This document shows positions 15,746 to 24,692 of a DNA stretch of 64,000 nucleotides, piece after piece. Numbering within the stretch: the first letter of the stretch is position 1; every line of letters starts with the position of its first letter. The stretch covers positions 232,381 through 296,380 of the forward strand of contig NZ_PDWW01000002.1 in assembly GCF_010093445.1 (NCBI RefSeq). Direction: 5' to 3'. The notes below the pieces were generated by a model, which did no database searches, was not told the origin of the DNA, and saw nothing but the letters and a program-made list of their open reading frames with translations. Origin of the DNA: Pseudoxanthomonas japonensis (GTDB taxonomy: Bacteria; Pseudomonadota; Gammaproteobacteria; Xanthomonadales; Xanthomonadaceae). The position numbers were made by a program, and so were the translations under genes.

Positions 15746-17682
15746 GCGGGGCGCGCCTCGGCATTCTTGTGGTTGCGGAACCGGCGGTCGAGGGCGGTGA
15801 CGAAGCCGCCCAGCGCCATCAGCGCGGCGCCGAGCCAGATCCAGCGGATGAAGGGTTTGAGGTGCACGCGCAGCGCCCAGGCCCCGTCGCCGAGGGGCTC
15901 GCCGATGGCGACGAACACGTCGCCCAGCAGCCCCGGCTTGATGCCGGCTTCGGTCATCACCTGGCCACCACTGGCGTAGGCGCGCTTCTCCGGGTGCAGC
16001 AGGATCACCGGCTTGCCATCGCGCAGCACCTGCACGTGGCCACGGTCGGACAGGTAGTTGGGCCCCTGCGTTTCATCGACGCCCTGGAAGTGGAAACCCC
16101 AGCGGCCGACCTCGACGGTCTGGCCCGGCTTCACCGCCAGTTCGCGCTGCACGTTGAGGCCTTCGACCAGCAGTGCGCCGACCAGGAACACCGCAATGCC
16201 GGTATGCGCCAGCGTCATGCCGAGCATCTCCGGGGTGAAGCGGCCATTGGCGCGCAGGCGCTGCCAGAGGAAGCGCAACGTGCCCAGGCCGACCCAGGCC
16301 GCGCCGAGGATGCCGGCGGCGACCTTCAGCTTGCCCTGCGGCGCCATGAAGTAGGCGATGACGGCCAGCACCAGCGCCAGCCCGGCCCACGGCAGCAGCA
16401 TCGCGAAGGGTTTCGACAGGTTGTCGCGCTGCCACTTGGTGATCGGCCCGAACGGCACCAGCGCCACCAGCGGTGCCATCAGCACGATGAAGAGCAGGCT
16501 GAAGTAGGGCGGGCCGACCGAGATCTTGCCGAGGTCCAGCGCGTCGGCGATCAGCGGATACAGCGTGCCCAGCAGCACCATCGCGCAGGCCGCGGTCAGC
16601 AGCAGGTTGTTGGCCAGCAGCAGCGTCTCGCGCGAACTGGCGGCGAAGTACGACTTCTCCGATTCGCCGTCGGCCAGTTGCGGCGCGCGCAGCGCATACA
16701 GCAGCAGCGAGCTGCCGATCACCACGCCAAGGAAGATCAGGATGAACACGCCGCGGGTGGGATCGGCGGCGAAGGCGTGCACGCTGGTGATCACGCCCGA
16801 GCGCACCAGGAACGTGCCCAGCAGCGACAGCGAGAACGCGGCGATGGCCAGCAGCAGCGTCCAGCCACGGAACGCGCCGCGCTTCTCGGTGACCGCCTGC
16901 GAGTGGATCAGTGCCGCGCCGACCAGCCACGGCATGAAGCTCGCGTTCTCGACCGGATCCCAGAACCACCAGCCGCCCCAGCCCAGCTCGTAGTACGCCC
17001 ACCAGCTGCCCAGCGCGATGCCCAGCGTCAGGAAGCCCCAGGCCACGTTCGTCCACGGCCGTGTCCAGCGCAGCCAGCGTGCATCGACATGGCCGTCGAG
17101 CAGCGCGGCGATGGCGAACGCGAACGGCACCACGAAACCCACGTAGCCCACGTACAGCAGCGGCGGATGGATGATCATCCCCGGGTCCTGCAGCAGCGGG
17201 TTGAGGTCGCGGCCTTCGCCGGGCGAGGGCAGCAGGCGGACGAACGGATTGGAGGTGAAGATCAGGAAGGCGAGGAAGCCGATGGCCAGCACGCCCATCA
17301 CGCCGAGCACGCGCGCCATCACCACCTCGGGCAGGCGGCGCGAGAACAGCGCGACCGCGGCGGTCCACAGCGCCAGCACCAGCGCCCACAGCAGCAGCGA
17401 GCCTTCGTGCGAACCCCACACGGCGGTGTAGCGGTAGACCATCGGCAGCAGCGAGTTGGAGTTGTCGGCGACGTACTTCACCGAGAAGTCCTGCTGCACG
17501 AATGCCACCGTCAATGCGATGAAGGCCAGCATCACCAGCCACAGCTGCGCATAGGCGGCCGGGCGTGCCACGTTCATCCAACTGGCCTTGTTGCGCTGCG
17601 CGCCGGCCAGCGGCAGCACCGACTGCAGGATGGCGACCAGCAGCGCCAGGATCAGCGCGATTTGTCCGAGTTCAGGGAGCAT
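15742..17682 (-). CDS. ccmF: heme lyase CcmF
   Basis: A 646-residue integral membrane protein that attaches heme from holo-CcmE to apocytochrome c together with CcmH. It has about 14-15 membrane helices and the WWD heme-handling motif (GWGGWWFWDPVENASFMPWL, near 233-252). It also has the conserved early histidine-bearing AVWGSHEGSLLLW, and a long periplasmic domain near the C-terminus. The start MLPELGQIALIL is the first ATG after a repeat-filled gap of 356 bp that separates it from ccmE, so its expression may depend on readthrough or on its own promoter. Confidence 0.95.
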   Translation of the reverse strand: MLPELGQIALILALLVAILQSVLPLAGAQRNKASWMNVARPAAYAQLWLVMLAFIALTVAFVQQDFSVKYVADNSNSLLPMVYRYTAVWGSHEGSLLLWALVLALWTAAVALFSRRLPEVVMARVLGVMGVLAIGFLAFLIFTSNPFVRLLPSPGEGRDLNPLLQDPGMIIHPPLLYVGYVGFVVPFAFAIAALLDGHVDARWLRWTRPWTNVAWGFLTLGIALGSWWAYYELGWGGWWFWDPVENASFMPWLVGAALIHSQAVTEKRGAFRGWTLLLAIAAFSLSLLGTFLVRSGVITSVHAFAADPTRGVFILIFLGVVIGSSLLLYALRAPQLADGESEKSYFAASSRETLLLANNLLLTAACAMVLLGTLYPLIADALDLGKISVGPPYFSLLFIVLMAPLVALVPFGPITKWQRDNLSKPFAMLLPWAGLALVLAVIAYFMAPQGKLKVAAGILGAAWVGLGTLRFLWQRLRANGRFTPEMLGMTLAHTGIAVFLVGALLVEGLNVQRELAVKPGQTVEVGRWGFHFQGVDETQGPNYLSDRGHVQVLRDGKPVILLHPEKRAYASGGQVMTEAGIKPGLLGDVFVAIGEPLGDGAWALRVHLKPFIRWIWLGAALMALGGFVTALDRRFRNHKNAEARPA

Positions 17683-17716
17683 CAGTCATCCAGTTGCGGT
17701 GCGAACGGACGCAAAA

Positions 17717-18021
17717 GCGCCCCTCATCCGGCCTCCGGCCACCTTCTCCCCGCAGGCGGGGAGAAGGGAGCTTCCAGCAAGAGCAGTAGAAGTGGTGCGT
17801 TGGCTTGATCTCGCAAGGAGAGGCCACGTGCGCATTCCCTCTCCCTGCGCAGCGGGGAGAGGGTGCCGAAGGCGGGTGAGGGGCGAGCGGAGAGGGGGCG
17901 GCGTCCGCAATCCGGGAAGCAGCAACGCGCGCGATAGTTCGCGGGGCGCACGGAGAGCAACGGCAAAGGCGCCCCTCATCCGGCCTCCGGCCACCTTCTC
18001 CCCGCAGGCGGGGAGAAGGGA
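17717..18021. repeat. two identical 53-bp repeats within the ccm operon
   Basis: The gap 17683-18038 between ccmE and ccmF has no gene. The segments 17717-17769 and 17969-18021 are identical over 53 bp and lie exactly 252 bp apart. Each has two hairpins: CCGGCCTCCGG and CTTCTCCCCGCAGGCGGGGA. A third, related palindrome (CCCTCTCCCTGCGCAGCGGG) lies at 17838-17857. All are REP-like elements common in this genome. Confidence 0.85.
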
Positions 18022-18038
18022 ACGGGCGAGCTGCACTA

Positions 18039-18500
18039 TCAATTCGCCGACCCCGCCGGCGCGGCCTGCACATCGTGCTTCTGGTGCGCCTTGCCCATCT
18101 TGTCGGCGACTTCCTTCGGCATGTAGGCCTCGTCGTGTTTCGCCAGCACGTCGGTGGCGACGAACACGCCGTCCTGCATGGAGCCGGTGGCGACCACGGC
18201 CTGTCCCTCGCGGAACAGGTCGGGCAGGATCTTGTCGTAGCGCACCGTCAGCTGCGCATCGCCGTCGGTGACGCCGAAGTGCGAGACCAGCGAGCCGGGT
18301 TCGCGCTTGAACGAGTTCTTCTCGACCATGCCGCCGAGGCGGAAGCGGGATTCGCCGGCTTCGCCACGCAGCACTTCGGCGGGCGTGTACAGGTAGGCCA
18401 CGTTGCGCTGCAGCGCCATCGCGATCAGCGTGGTGGCGATGCCGGCCACCACGACGGCGAGCAGCACGAACAGCAGGCGGCGACGGCGCACGGGATTCAT
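18039..18500 (-). CDS. ccmE: cytochrome c maturation heme chaperone CcmE
   Basis: A 153-residue periplasmic heme chaperone anchored by one N-terminal helix (about 8-30). Heme is bound covalently by the histidine of [11 protein letters not shown] (His122), with the conserved tyrosine (Tyr126) as axial ligand. The OB-fold core (about 45-125) has the family's [12 protein letters not shown] start. The C-terminal tail is short and histidine-poor. It starts three bases after the ccmD stop codon. Confidence 0.94.
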   Translation of the reverse strand: MNPVRRRRLLFVLLAVVVAGIATTLIAMALQRNVAYLYTPAEVLRGEAGESRFRLGGMVEKNSFKREPGSLVSHFGVTDGDAQLTVRYDKILPDLFREGQAVVATGSMQDGVFVATDVLAKHDEAYMPKEVADKMGKAHQKHDVQAAPAGSAN

Positions 18501-18503
18501 CGG

Positions 18504-18671
18504 TCAGCGTTCCAGGTCGGCGGGGGCGGCGCTGCGGCGCGCATCGCGCGCCACGCGTTGGCGGACGGCGCGCAGTTCGCGGCGCACCTGCAGGCGCGGG
18601 GCCAGGAAGTCCCAGCCCAGCACGATGGCGAACACGGCGTAGGCGCCGATGACGTATTCGAGGTAGCTCAC
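18504..18671 (-). CDS. ccmD: heme exporter protein CcmD
   Basis: A 55-residue protein with one membrane helix (YLEYVIGAYAVFAIVLGWDFL) and a basic cytoplasmic tail (RRELRAVRQRVARDARR). CcmD is needed for release of holo-CcmE from the CcmABCD complex. It begins with GTG overlapping the ccmC stop codon (GTGA, 18668-18671). Its position between ccmC and ccmE is canonical. Confidence 0.9.
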   Translation of the reverse strand: MSYLEYVIGAYAVFAIVLGWDFLAPRLQVRRELRAVRQRVARDARRSAAPADLER

Positions 18672-19426
18672 GGCGCGGCCTCCTTCGTGGCGGCGAGTTT
18701 CGCCACCCAGTCCTTGCCGGCTTCGCGGCGCAGGTTGTCCGCGCGCGCGCGCGCCAGCAGTGAGCCGGCGAACCAGAACTTCGTCGCGACCACCATCAGC
18801 ACCAGCGGCAGGATCATGCTGTCGTCCATGCTGGACTCGCCGAACACGCGGATCGTCTGGCCCTGGTGCAGCGAGTTCCACCACACCACCGAGTAGCGGA
18901 TCACCGGCAGGATCGCCACGCCGACGATGGCCAGCAGGCCGGCCGCGCGCGCGGCATTGCGGCGGTCGTCGATGGCGCCGTACAGGCCCATCACGCCCAG
19001 GTAGAGGAACAGCAGGATCAGTTCGGTGGTCAGGCGCGGATCCCAGTCCCACCACGTGCCCCACATCGGCTTGCCCCAGATGCTGCCGGTGGCCAGCGTA
19101 ATGACGGTGAACGCGGCGCCGGTCGGCGCGCAGGCCATCGCCAGGATCTCGCACAGCTTGATGCGCCAGACCAGCGCGATGGCCGCGTAGAACGCCATCA
19201 GGCCGAACACGAACATGCTCATCCACGCGCTGGGCACGTGGATGTAGAGGATGCGGAAGCTGTCGCCCTGCTGGTAGTCGGCCGGCACCACGAACAACGC
19301 CTGCCACAGGCCAAGTCCGAGCAGCACGACCGCCGCCAGGTAGCACCACGGTGTCCAGCGCGCCGCGAAACGGTCGAAGTACGGAGGCGAACCGAGTTGG
19401 TGGAACCAGCGGACGAGAGGATTCAT
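18668..19426 (-). CDS. ccmC: heme exporter protein CcmC
   Basis: A 252-residue inner-membrane protein with six helices that loads heme onto CcmE. The WWD motif is WGTWWDWDPRLT (near 125-136), flanked by conserved histidines: one in LYIHVPSAWMS (near 62) and a second in VVWWNSLHQG (near 190). The start MNPLVRWFHQLGSP is typical. It lies 13 bp downstream of ccmB. Confidence 0.95.
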   Translation of the reverse strand: MNPLVRWFHQLGSPPYFDRFAARWTPWCYLAAVVLLGLGLWQALFVVPADYQQGDSFRILYIHVPSAWMSMFVFGLMAFYAAIALVWRIKLCEILAMACAPTGAAFTVITLATGSIWGKPMWGTWWDWDPRLTTELILLFLYLGVMGLYGAIDDRRNAARAAGLLAIVGVAILPVIRYSVVWWNSLHQGQTIRVFGESSMDDSMILPLVLMVVATKFWFAGSLLARARADNLRREAGKDWVAKLAATKEAAP

Positions 19427-19439
19427 GCGGCGGCGGTCT

Positions 19440-20126
19440 TCAGGTCAGGGCGATGCGGATCGCCGCGGCGGCGGCCAGCGGCGCCAGCAGCAGCGAGAGC
19501 AACAGGCCGGCGGCCAGCCAGAGGAGGGCGCCGGAGGCATCCAGCCCTTGTGCGCTGGCGGCGACGGCACCCGCGCCGAACACCAGCACGGGCACGTACA
19601 GCGGCAACGCCAGCAGGGCCACAAGGATACCAGAGCGCCTCATGCCGACCGTCAGCGCGGCGACCACCGCACCGAGCAGGCTCAGCAGCGGCGTGCCGAG
19701 CGCGAGCGTGGCGAGCAGCATCGGCAATTCGCTGCGCGGCAGGTGCAGCATCTCGCCGAGCAGCGGTGCGGCGAGCACCAGCGGCAGTGCGGTGGTGGCC
19801 CAGTGCGTCAGCACGCGCACAAGCACCAGCCAGGCCAGCGGCACCGGTGCGAGGATCCACTGTTCGAGCGAACCGTCTTCGGCATCGCCACGGAACAGCG
19901 TGTCCAGCGACAGCAGGCCGGCCAGCAGCACCGCCACCCACACCACCGCAGGCGCGACCTTCGACAGCACCAGCGGCGCGGTGCCCAGGCCGAGCGCGAA
20001 CAGCACGACCACCAGCAGCGCGAACAACGCCGGCTGCAGCGCATCGCCACGACGACGCCACAGCAGCTGCACGTCGCGGGTGATCAGCGCGCGCGCGGTC
20101 TGCATGAGCGAGGGTGCGGTGGTCAT
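19440..20126 (-). CDS. ccmB: heme exporter protein CcmB
   Basis: The membrane partner of the CcmA ATPase, 228 residues with about six helices. The N-terminal amphipathic part (RALITRDVQLLWRRRGDALQ) and the motif LSLDTLFRGDAEDGSLEQWI are characteristic. CcmAB uses ATP to release holo-CcmE from CcmC. The ATG at 20126 fits the family start; a longer frame upstream is repeat DNA. A 244-bp gap with REP elements separates it from ccmA, unlike the tight packing usual for this operon. Confidence 0.93.
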   Translation of the reverse strand: MTTAPSLMQTARALITRDVQLLWRRRGDALQPALFALLVVVLFALGLGTAPLVLSKVAPAVVWVAVLLAGLLSLDTLFRGDAEDGSLEQWILAPVPLAWLVLVRVLTHWATTALPLVLAAPLLGEMLHLPRSELPMLLATLALGTPLLSLLGAVVAALTVGMRRSGILVALLALPLYVPVLVFGAGAVAASAQGLDASGALLWLAAGLLLSLLLAPLAAAAAIRIALT

Positions 20127-20143
20127 GCGTGAAGTCCCATGGA

Positions 20144-20338
20144 ACAGCCCCTTCCCCCGCGTGCGGGGGAAGGCCGGGATGGGGGCGAAGCGGAGTCGTG
20201 TGCCGCGATGTGGACATGGGAATTCCGCACGCGCCTTCCCTGCAGACGCGACATTCGACACGGGACCGGGCCGGCGCATCGACGTGCGCCGGTTTGCCCC
20301 CACCCCAACCCTCCCCCGTGAACAGGGGAGGGGGCGGT
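20144..20338. repeat. GC-rich palindromes between ccmA and ccmB
   Basis: CCCCTTCCCCCGCGTGCGGG continues into a matching right arm at 20144-20172. A related inverted pair, GCCCCCACCCCAACCCTCCC and GGGGAGGGGGCGG, lies at 20295-20338. Both are REP-like elements; no gene is present. Confidence 0.75.
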
Positions 20339-20370
20339 ATGCAGGGGAGTCGGGAACACCGCCGCCGGAC

Positions 20371-21021
20371 TCATGCCGTGCGTCCCCGTTCCAGCACCAG
20401 CATCCGCGTCTGCACCGGCGGTGCGGCATAGGCGCCGTGCGTGGTGACCAGGGCGGCGCCGCCGTCGCGCAGGTGCGCGGAGATCATCCGGTTCACCAGG
20501 GTGATGCCGTCCAGGTCGAGGTTGGCGTAGGGCTCGTCGAGCAGCCACAACGGTGAGGGCGACAGCCACAGGCGCGCCAGCGACAGGCGCTTCTTCTGCC
20601 CGGCGGACAGCTGGCGGGCGAGGGCGTCCTCATAGCCGGCCAGGCCGACCATCGCCAGCGCATTGCCCGGCATCTGGCGCGCGCGGCGGCCATGCAGGCC
20701 GCAGAGGAAGTTGAGGTTCTCGAGCGTGTTCAGGTCCGCCTTCAGCGCCGGCAGATGGCCCAGGTAGGCCATCGCATGCGCCCGGCGCGACGGCCCGGCG
20801 GGCTGGCCGTCGATGTCGATCTGCCCGGCATCGGCACGCAGCAGGCCGGCCAGCACGCGCAGCAGGGTGGTCTTGCCGACGCCGTTGCCGCCCTGCACCA
20901 GCAGCGCTTCGCCCGCATCCACGGCGAAATCCAGCGGCCCGAACACCGGCTCGTCGTTGCGCGAGAACGCCAGGGCGCGGGCGGCCAGCAACGGCGGGTG
21001 GCGGGGAGCGGCGTCGGTCAT
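20371..21021 (-). CDS. ccmA: heme exporter ATP-binding protein CcmA
   Basis: The first gene of the ccm operon, 216 residues. It is an ABC ATPase with Walker [17 protein letters not shown] (near 40-55), signature [14 protein letters not shown] (near 138), Walker [13 protein letters not shown] (near 158-169) and switch histidine THGAY. It pairs with CcmB. The order ccmA-B-C-D-E-F-G-H-I on the minus strand is complete. Confidence 0.94.
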   Translation of the reverse strand: MTDAAPRHPPLLAARALAFSRNDEPVFGPLDFAVDAGEALLVQGGNGVGKTTLLRVLAGLLRADAGQIDIDGQPAGPSRRAHAMAYLGHLPALKADLNTLENLNFLCGLHGRRARQMPGNALAMVGLAGYEDALARQLSAGQKKRLSLARLWLSPSPLWLLDEPYANLDLDGITLVNRMISAHLRDGGAALVTTHGAYAAPPVQTRMLVLERGRTA

Positions 21022-21137
21022 CGGATCGGGCGTTCCCGGGCGGGAGGCTGGGGGGTCCTGGCGGTTCAGCCGCCCATTCTAAACGGAGGTGCCGGCCCGG
21101 CCGCCTGCGACATACGGTCGCGGCGGGTAATACGTGG

Positions 21138-21647
21138 TTACTGGCCCACCCAGTCGGTATACGGATCGCCGTCGGCCTGCGGCGGGCGCGGCCACATCAT
21201 CCGCAGCCGCACCGGCGTATCGGCGGACCAGAACAGCGTGCCGCCCTGGCGGAATTCGCGGGCCAGCGCGTCGGCCTGCTCCGGGGTGGCATCCAGCACC
21301 AGGCAGCCGTGTTCGACCATGCCGCCTTGGTTGTTGCAGCCCAGCGCGGGGTGGAACGCCAGCCCCAGCGTGTGCAGGCGCGCGTGCAGGCGCTCCTGGG
21401 CCTCGTCGTTGAGATGCCGCGGCGTGTCGCCCGGCGGCGGATTCCACGCCGTGATGAACAGATAGCGGCTGGCGATGACCTGCCGCTCGACGTCCTCGGC
21501 GGTCATGCCGGTGCGGAACAGCCACTCCTGCCGGCCCACGCTGACGAAGTAGTGCGCGGCGGCCCAGGCGGTGGCCAGCCGCGCGCGTTCCTCTTCGGGG
21601 ACATCCCCGGTTCCGGTGCGGTCGGCGGGAACGCTGTGTTCGGCCAT
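21138..21647 (-). CDS. DUF3293 domain protein
   Basis: A cytoplasmic protein of 169 residues. The pattern AAHYFVS...W, FITAWNP, a conserved N in HLNDEAQERLH, EHGCLVLD, and the late LAREFRQGGTLFWSADTPVRL fits what I recall of the DUF3293 family, whose function is unknown. The start at 21647 gives the expected length; the frame is open further upstream into the divergent aminotransferase gene. The two genes are divergent with a 70-bp gap, so they could share a control region. Confidence 0.7.
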   Translation of the reverse strand: MAEHSVPADRTGTGDVPEEERARLATAWAAAHYFVSVGRQEWLFRTGMTAEDVERQVIASRYLFITAWNPPPGDTPRHLNDEAQERLHARLHTLGLAFHPALGCNNQGGMVEHGCLVLDATPEQADALAREFRQGGTLFWSADTPVRLRMMWPRPPQADGDPYTDWVGQ

Positions 21648-21717
21648 GGCGGCATCATCGCGCGTAATGGCGAGCGCGTACACTCCGCCTTCCCCCTCAT
21701 CGAGTACCTGAACCGGG

Positions 21718-22869
21718 ATGTTCCAGCCCCAGACGAAGCTGCCCAAGGTGGGCACGACCATCTTCACCGTGATGTCGCAGCTGGCCGCCGAGCACGGCGC
21801 GGTCAACCTGGGGCAGGGTTTCCCCGATTTCGCGGTGCCGTCGCGGTTGGTGGACGAACTGGACGCCGCCATGCGCGCGGGCCACAACCAGTACGCGCCG
21901 ATGACGGGCGTGGCGCCGCTGCGCCAGGCCATCGCCGAGAAGGTGCTGCGCTGCTATGGCCGCCAGGTGGACCCGGACACCGAGATCACCGTGACCAGCG
22001 GCGCGACCGAGGCGCTGTTCAACGCCATCCATGCGGTGGTGCGTCCGGGCGAAGAGGTCATCGTGCTGGATCCGGCCTACGACAGCTACGAGCCTGCGAT
22101 CGACCTGGCCGGCGCACGCGCCGTACACGTGCCGCTGGATCCGCAGACCTTCGCGGTGGACTGGGACCGCGTGCGCGCGGCCATCACGCCGAAAACACGC
22201 CTGCTGATCGTCAACAGCCCGCACAACCCGTCCGGCGCGATGTTCGACGAAGCCGACATCCGCGCGCTGTCCGCGTTGCTGGAAGGCACCGGCATCTACC
22301 TGATCTCGGACGAGGTGTATGAGCACATCGTCTTCGACGGCCGCCGCCACGAGTCCATCCTGCGCTATCCGGAACTGGCCGCGCGTGCGTTCGTCGTGTC
22401 CAGTTTCGGCAAGACCTACCACTGCACCGGCTGGAAGATCGGCTATGCGATCGCGCCTCCGGCGTTGAGCGCGGAGTTCCGCAAGGTGCACCAGTACAAC
22501 GTGTTCTGCACGTTCGCCCCGGCGCAACACGCCTTCGCTGCGATGATCCGGCAGGAACCGGAGCACTACGAGCAACTGGGCGCGTTCTACCAGGAGAAGC
22601 GCGACCGTTTCCGCGAGCAGCTGCTGGGCACGAAATTCAAGCCACTGCCGGTGCCGGGCGGTTACTTCCAACTGGTGGATTATTCGGCGGTCAGCGATTT
22701 GCCGGATGCCGAGTTCGTGAAGTGGCTGACCATCGAGCATGGCGTCACGGCCATTCCGCTGTCGCCGTTCTACGAGACGCCGCCGGCCGGGCAACGCCTG
22801 GCAAGGTTGTGCTTCGCGAAGAACGAGGCGACGCTGGATGCGGCGATCACCCGGTTGAAAGCACTCTGA
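21718..22869 (+). CDS. PLP-dependent aminotransferase (methionine/glutamine transaminase-like)
   Basis: A fold type I class I/II aminotransferase of 383 residues. The PLP lysine is in SSFGKTYHCTGWKIGY (Lys232). Other landmarks are NQYAPMTGVAPLRQAI, NSPHNPSGAMF, and ISDEVYEHIVFDG with the aspartate that pairs with the PLP nitrogen. The motif set resembles YbdL-type methionine aminotransferase and kynurenine/glutamine transaminase K. The next gene on the same strand encodes an omega-amidase-like protein, its usual partner: the transaminase makes 2-oxoglutaramate or a similar omega-amide and the amidase pulls the reaction forward. A role in methionine salvage is therefore likely but inferred. 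Confidence 0.88.
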   Translation: MFQPQTKLPKVGTTIFTVMSQLAAEHGAVNLGQGFPDFAVPSRLVDELDAAMRAGHNQYAPMTGVAPLRQAIAEKVLRCYGRQVDPDTEITVTSGATEALFNAIHAVVRPGEEVIVLDPAYDSYEPAIDLAGARAVHVPLDPQTFAVDWDRVRAAITPKTRLLIVNSPHNPSGAMFDEADIRALSALLEGTGIYLISDEVYEHIVFDGRRHESILRYPELAARAFVVSSFGKTYHCTGWKIGYAIAPPALSAEFRKVHQYNVFCTFAPAQHAFAAMIRQEPEHYEQLGAFYQEKRDRFREQLLGTKFKPLPVPGGYFQLVDYSAVSDLPDAEFVKWLTIEHGVTAIPLSPFYETPPAGQRLARLCFAKNEATLDAAITRLKAL

Positions 22870-22873
22870 TCGT

Positions 22874-22966
22874 CGTCCCAGCGAAGGCTGGGACCCATGG
22901 GCTTCTGCTTCGCTGTTCGCTGGAAAGCGGCAAAGCCAATGGATCCCAGCTTGCGCTGGGATGACG
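22874..22966. repeat. CGTCCCAGCG inverted repeat
   Basis: CGTCCCAGCGAAGGCTGGGA near 22874 pairs with GATCCCAGCTTGCGCTGGGA ending near 22962, each arm itself a hairpin. The same type lies at 33789-33884. It separates the transaminase from the omega-amidase gene. Confidence 0.8.
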
Positions 22967-23018
22967 TGGAAAACATTGCGATCGTCGTCATGCCGATGGC
23001 GGTCTGGAGACAGAACCC

Positions 23019-23816
23019 ATGCAGGACCTCCGCATTTCCCTCGTCCAGGGCGAGACGCGCTGGCACGACCCGGCCGGCAACCGCGACTACTACGATGGCC
23101 TGATCGCACCGCTCGCGGGGAAGAGCGATCTGGTCATCCTGCCGGAGACCTTCACCAGCGGCTTCAGCAACGAGGCGATCGACCAGGCCGAAGGCATGGA
23201 GGGCGCCACCGTGGCGTGGATCCGCGAGCAGGCGGCGAAACTCGGTGCCGCGGTCACTGGCAGCGTCCAGTTGCGCACTGCCGAGGGCGTGTTCAACCGC
23301 CTGCTGTTCGCGACACCCGATGGCGAGCTGCAGACCTACGACAAGCGCCATCTGTTCCGCTACGCCAACGAACACAAACGCTACGCCGCCGGCCGCGACC
23401 GGCTGACGGTGGAATGGAAGGGCTGGCGGATCAATCCGCTGGTCTGCTACGACCTGCGCTTCCCGGTGTTCGCGCGCAACCGTTACGACGTCGAACGGCC
23501 GGATCAGCTGGATTTCGATCTGCAGTTGTTCGTGGCGAACTGGCCGGCGGCACGGGCGTATCCGTGGAAGACGCTGCTGCGGGCGCGGGCGATCGAGAAT
23601 CTGTGCTACGTGGCGGCGGTGAATCGTGCGGGCACGGATGGCAATGGGCACGAGTACAGCGGTGACAGTGCGGTCATCGACATGCTCGGGCAGCCGGTGG
23701 TGGAGTTGCCGGCGGGCGAGGGCGTGGTGACCACGGTGATCTCGGCGGAGGCGCTGGCGGCGCATCGGGAGCGGTTCCCGGCGATGTTGGATGCGGACCG
23801 GTTCGAGTTGCGCTGA
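23019..23816 (+). CDS. nitrilase-superfamily amidohydrolase (omega-amidase, YafV-like)
   Basis: A 265-residue cytoplasmic hydrolase with the nitrilase triad: Glu43 in LPETF, Lys109 in TYDKRHLF and Cys143 in VCYDLRFP. The sequence YDKRHLFRYANEH is typical of omega-amidases, which hydrolyse 2-oxoglutaramate or 2-oxosuccinamate to the dicarboxylic acid and ammonia. It lies downstream of a transaminase of the matching type. Only a repeat lies between the two genes, so they may be one unit. The start has no strong ribosome site (GGAGA at 23006-23010). Confidence 0.9.
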   Translation: MQDLRISLVQGETRWHDPAGNRDYYDGLIAPLAGKSDLVILPETFTSGFSNEAIDQAEGMEGATVAWIREQAAKLGAAVTGSVQLRTAEGVFNRLLFATPDGELQTYDKRHLFRYANEHKRYAAGRDRLTVEWKGWRINPLVCYDLRFPVFARNRYDVERPDQLDFDLQLFVANWPAARAYPWKTLLRARAIENLCYVAAVNRAGTDGNGHEYSGDSAVIDMLGQPVVELPAGEGVVTTVISAEALAAHRERFPAMLDADRFELR

Positions 23817-23824
23817 TTTGTCTT

Positions 23825-23853
23825 GAGCCCCTCTCCCGGTGGGAGAGGGGCTC
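23825..23853. terminator. hairpin between convergent genes
   Basis: A perfect 13-bp stem GAGCCCCTCTCCC/GGGAGAGGGGCTC with the loop GGT lies between the stop codons of the omega-amidase and thioesterase genes. There is no T-run, so it may be a REP-type stabiliser or a weak bidirectional terminator. Confidence 0.55.
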
Positions 23854-23860
23854 AATGGCG

Positions 23861-24310
23861 TCAGCCGGCTTTCGGCGGCAGGATCTGGCACACCGCCTGG
23901 CACATCACCAGTACGCGTCCCGCGTCGTCACGTACTTCGCCGGCGAGGAACAGCTGATTGCGCGTGCGCTCCACCAACTTCGCATGACAGGTGATGTGCG
24001 TCAGGTCTGGTGTCACCGGGCGCAGGTACTGCGTATTGAGCGATGTCGTGACGCTCGGCGGTGCGATCAGGTACGAGAACGGCCCCAGCGTGTTGTCCAG
24101 CGCCGCCACGATGAAACCGCCCTGCATGTACCCGATCGGATTCTGGTAGCGACCCAGTACCGGGAAACGCATCGCCAGCGACTGGCCTTCCACGTACTCC
24201 ACCGGTTCCCCCTGCATGTCGAGCAGGCAGGGCGGTGGGATCTGCAGTGGGGCGCCGGCCGGGAGCCGGGCACGCAGCAGGGCGTTGATGTCGGTTGTGA
24301 CGTCGCTCAT
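23861..24310 (-). CDS. hotdog-fold thioesterase (PaaI family)
   Basis: A 149-residue protein. The hotdog core has the helix motif IGYMQGGFIVAALDNTLGPF (near 67-86), where an aspartate or asparagine acts in catalysis, followed by SLNTQYLRPV. The family cleaves acyl-CoA thioesters. The ATG overlaps the stop codon of the preceding small gene as ATGA, so the two are translationally coupled. The acyl substrate is not known. Confidence 0.82.
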   Translation of the reverse strand: MSDVTTDINALLRARLPAGAPLQIPPPCLLDMQGEPVEYVEGQSLAMRFPVLGRYQNPIGYMQGGFIVAALDNTLGPFSYLIAPPSVTTSLNTQYLRPVTPDLTHITCHAKLVERTRNQLFLAGEVRDDAGRVLVMCQAVCQILPPKAG

Positions 24311-24684
24311 TGGGTGAAGCTCAGTTCGAACGAGGTGAAGAACGGCGCACGCGGTGGCGGGGACAGTGCGCTGCTGGCGATCTGCTTCTGCACGCAGATC
24401 GCCAGCGGGGTGCCGCCTTCGCGCCAGGTGCGCACCACCTTGCCGGTCGCATCCAGTTCCGCCACGACCACGAACGGCGAGGTGTCCGCTGTCGGCGTGG
24501 CGCAACCGGCGATGGCGGCTTCCAGTGCTACGCCCTGCGCATCGCGCATGGCGCTGGCTTGGGCGGCGGGCAACGAGGCTTCGTCCGTATCCGCGCGCTG
24601 CTTGGCGCTCGCATAGTCCGCAGGCGACTGCGCATGCGCCAGCGAGGCGCAGCACAGCGCACAGACGAGCAGGAGGCGTCGCAT
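24307..24684 (-). CDS. small periplasmic hypothetical protein
   Basis: A 125-residue protein with a clear signal peptide (MRRLLLVCALCCASLAHAQ). The mature part has two cysteines, one in IAGCATPT and one in LAICVQKQI, and a VAELDATGKVVRTW strand pair, a pattern seen in small periplasmic domains. No family is recognised. A GTG at 24696 would add four residues and overlap the upstream stop; neither start has a good ribosome site. It lies between the sugar dehydrogenase-like gene and the thioesterase in one tight unit. Confidence 0.7.
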   Translation of the reverse strand: MRRLLLVCALCCASLAHAQSPADYASAKQRADTDEASLPAAQASAMRDAQGVALEAAIAGCATPTADTSPFVVVAELDATGKVVRTWREGGTPLAICVQKQIASSALSPPPRAPFFTSFELSFTQ

Positions 24685-24692
24685 CACCGTGC

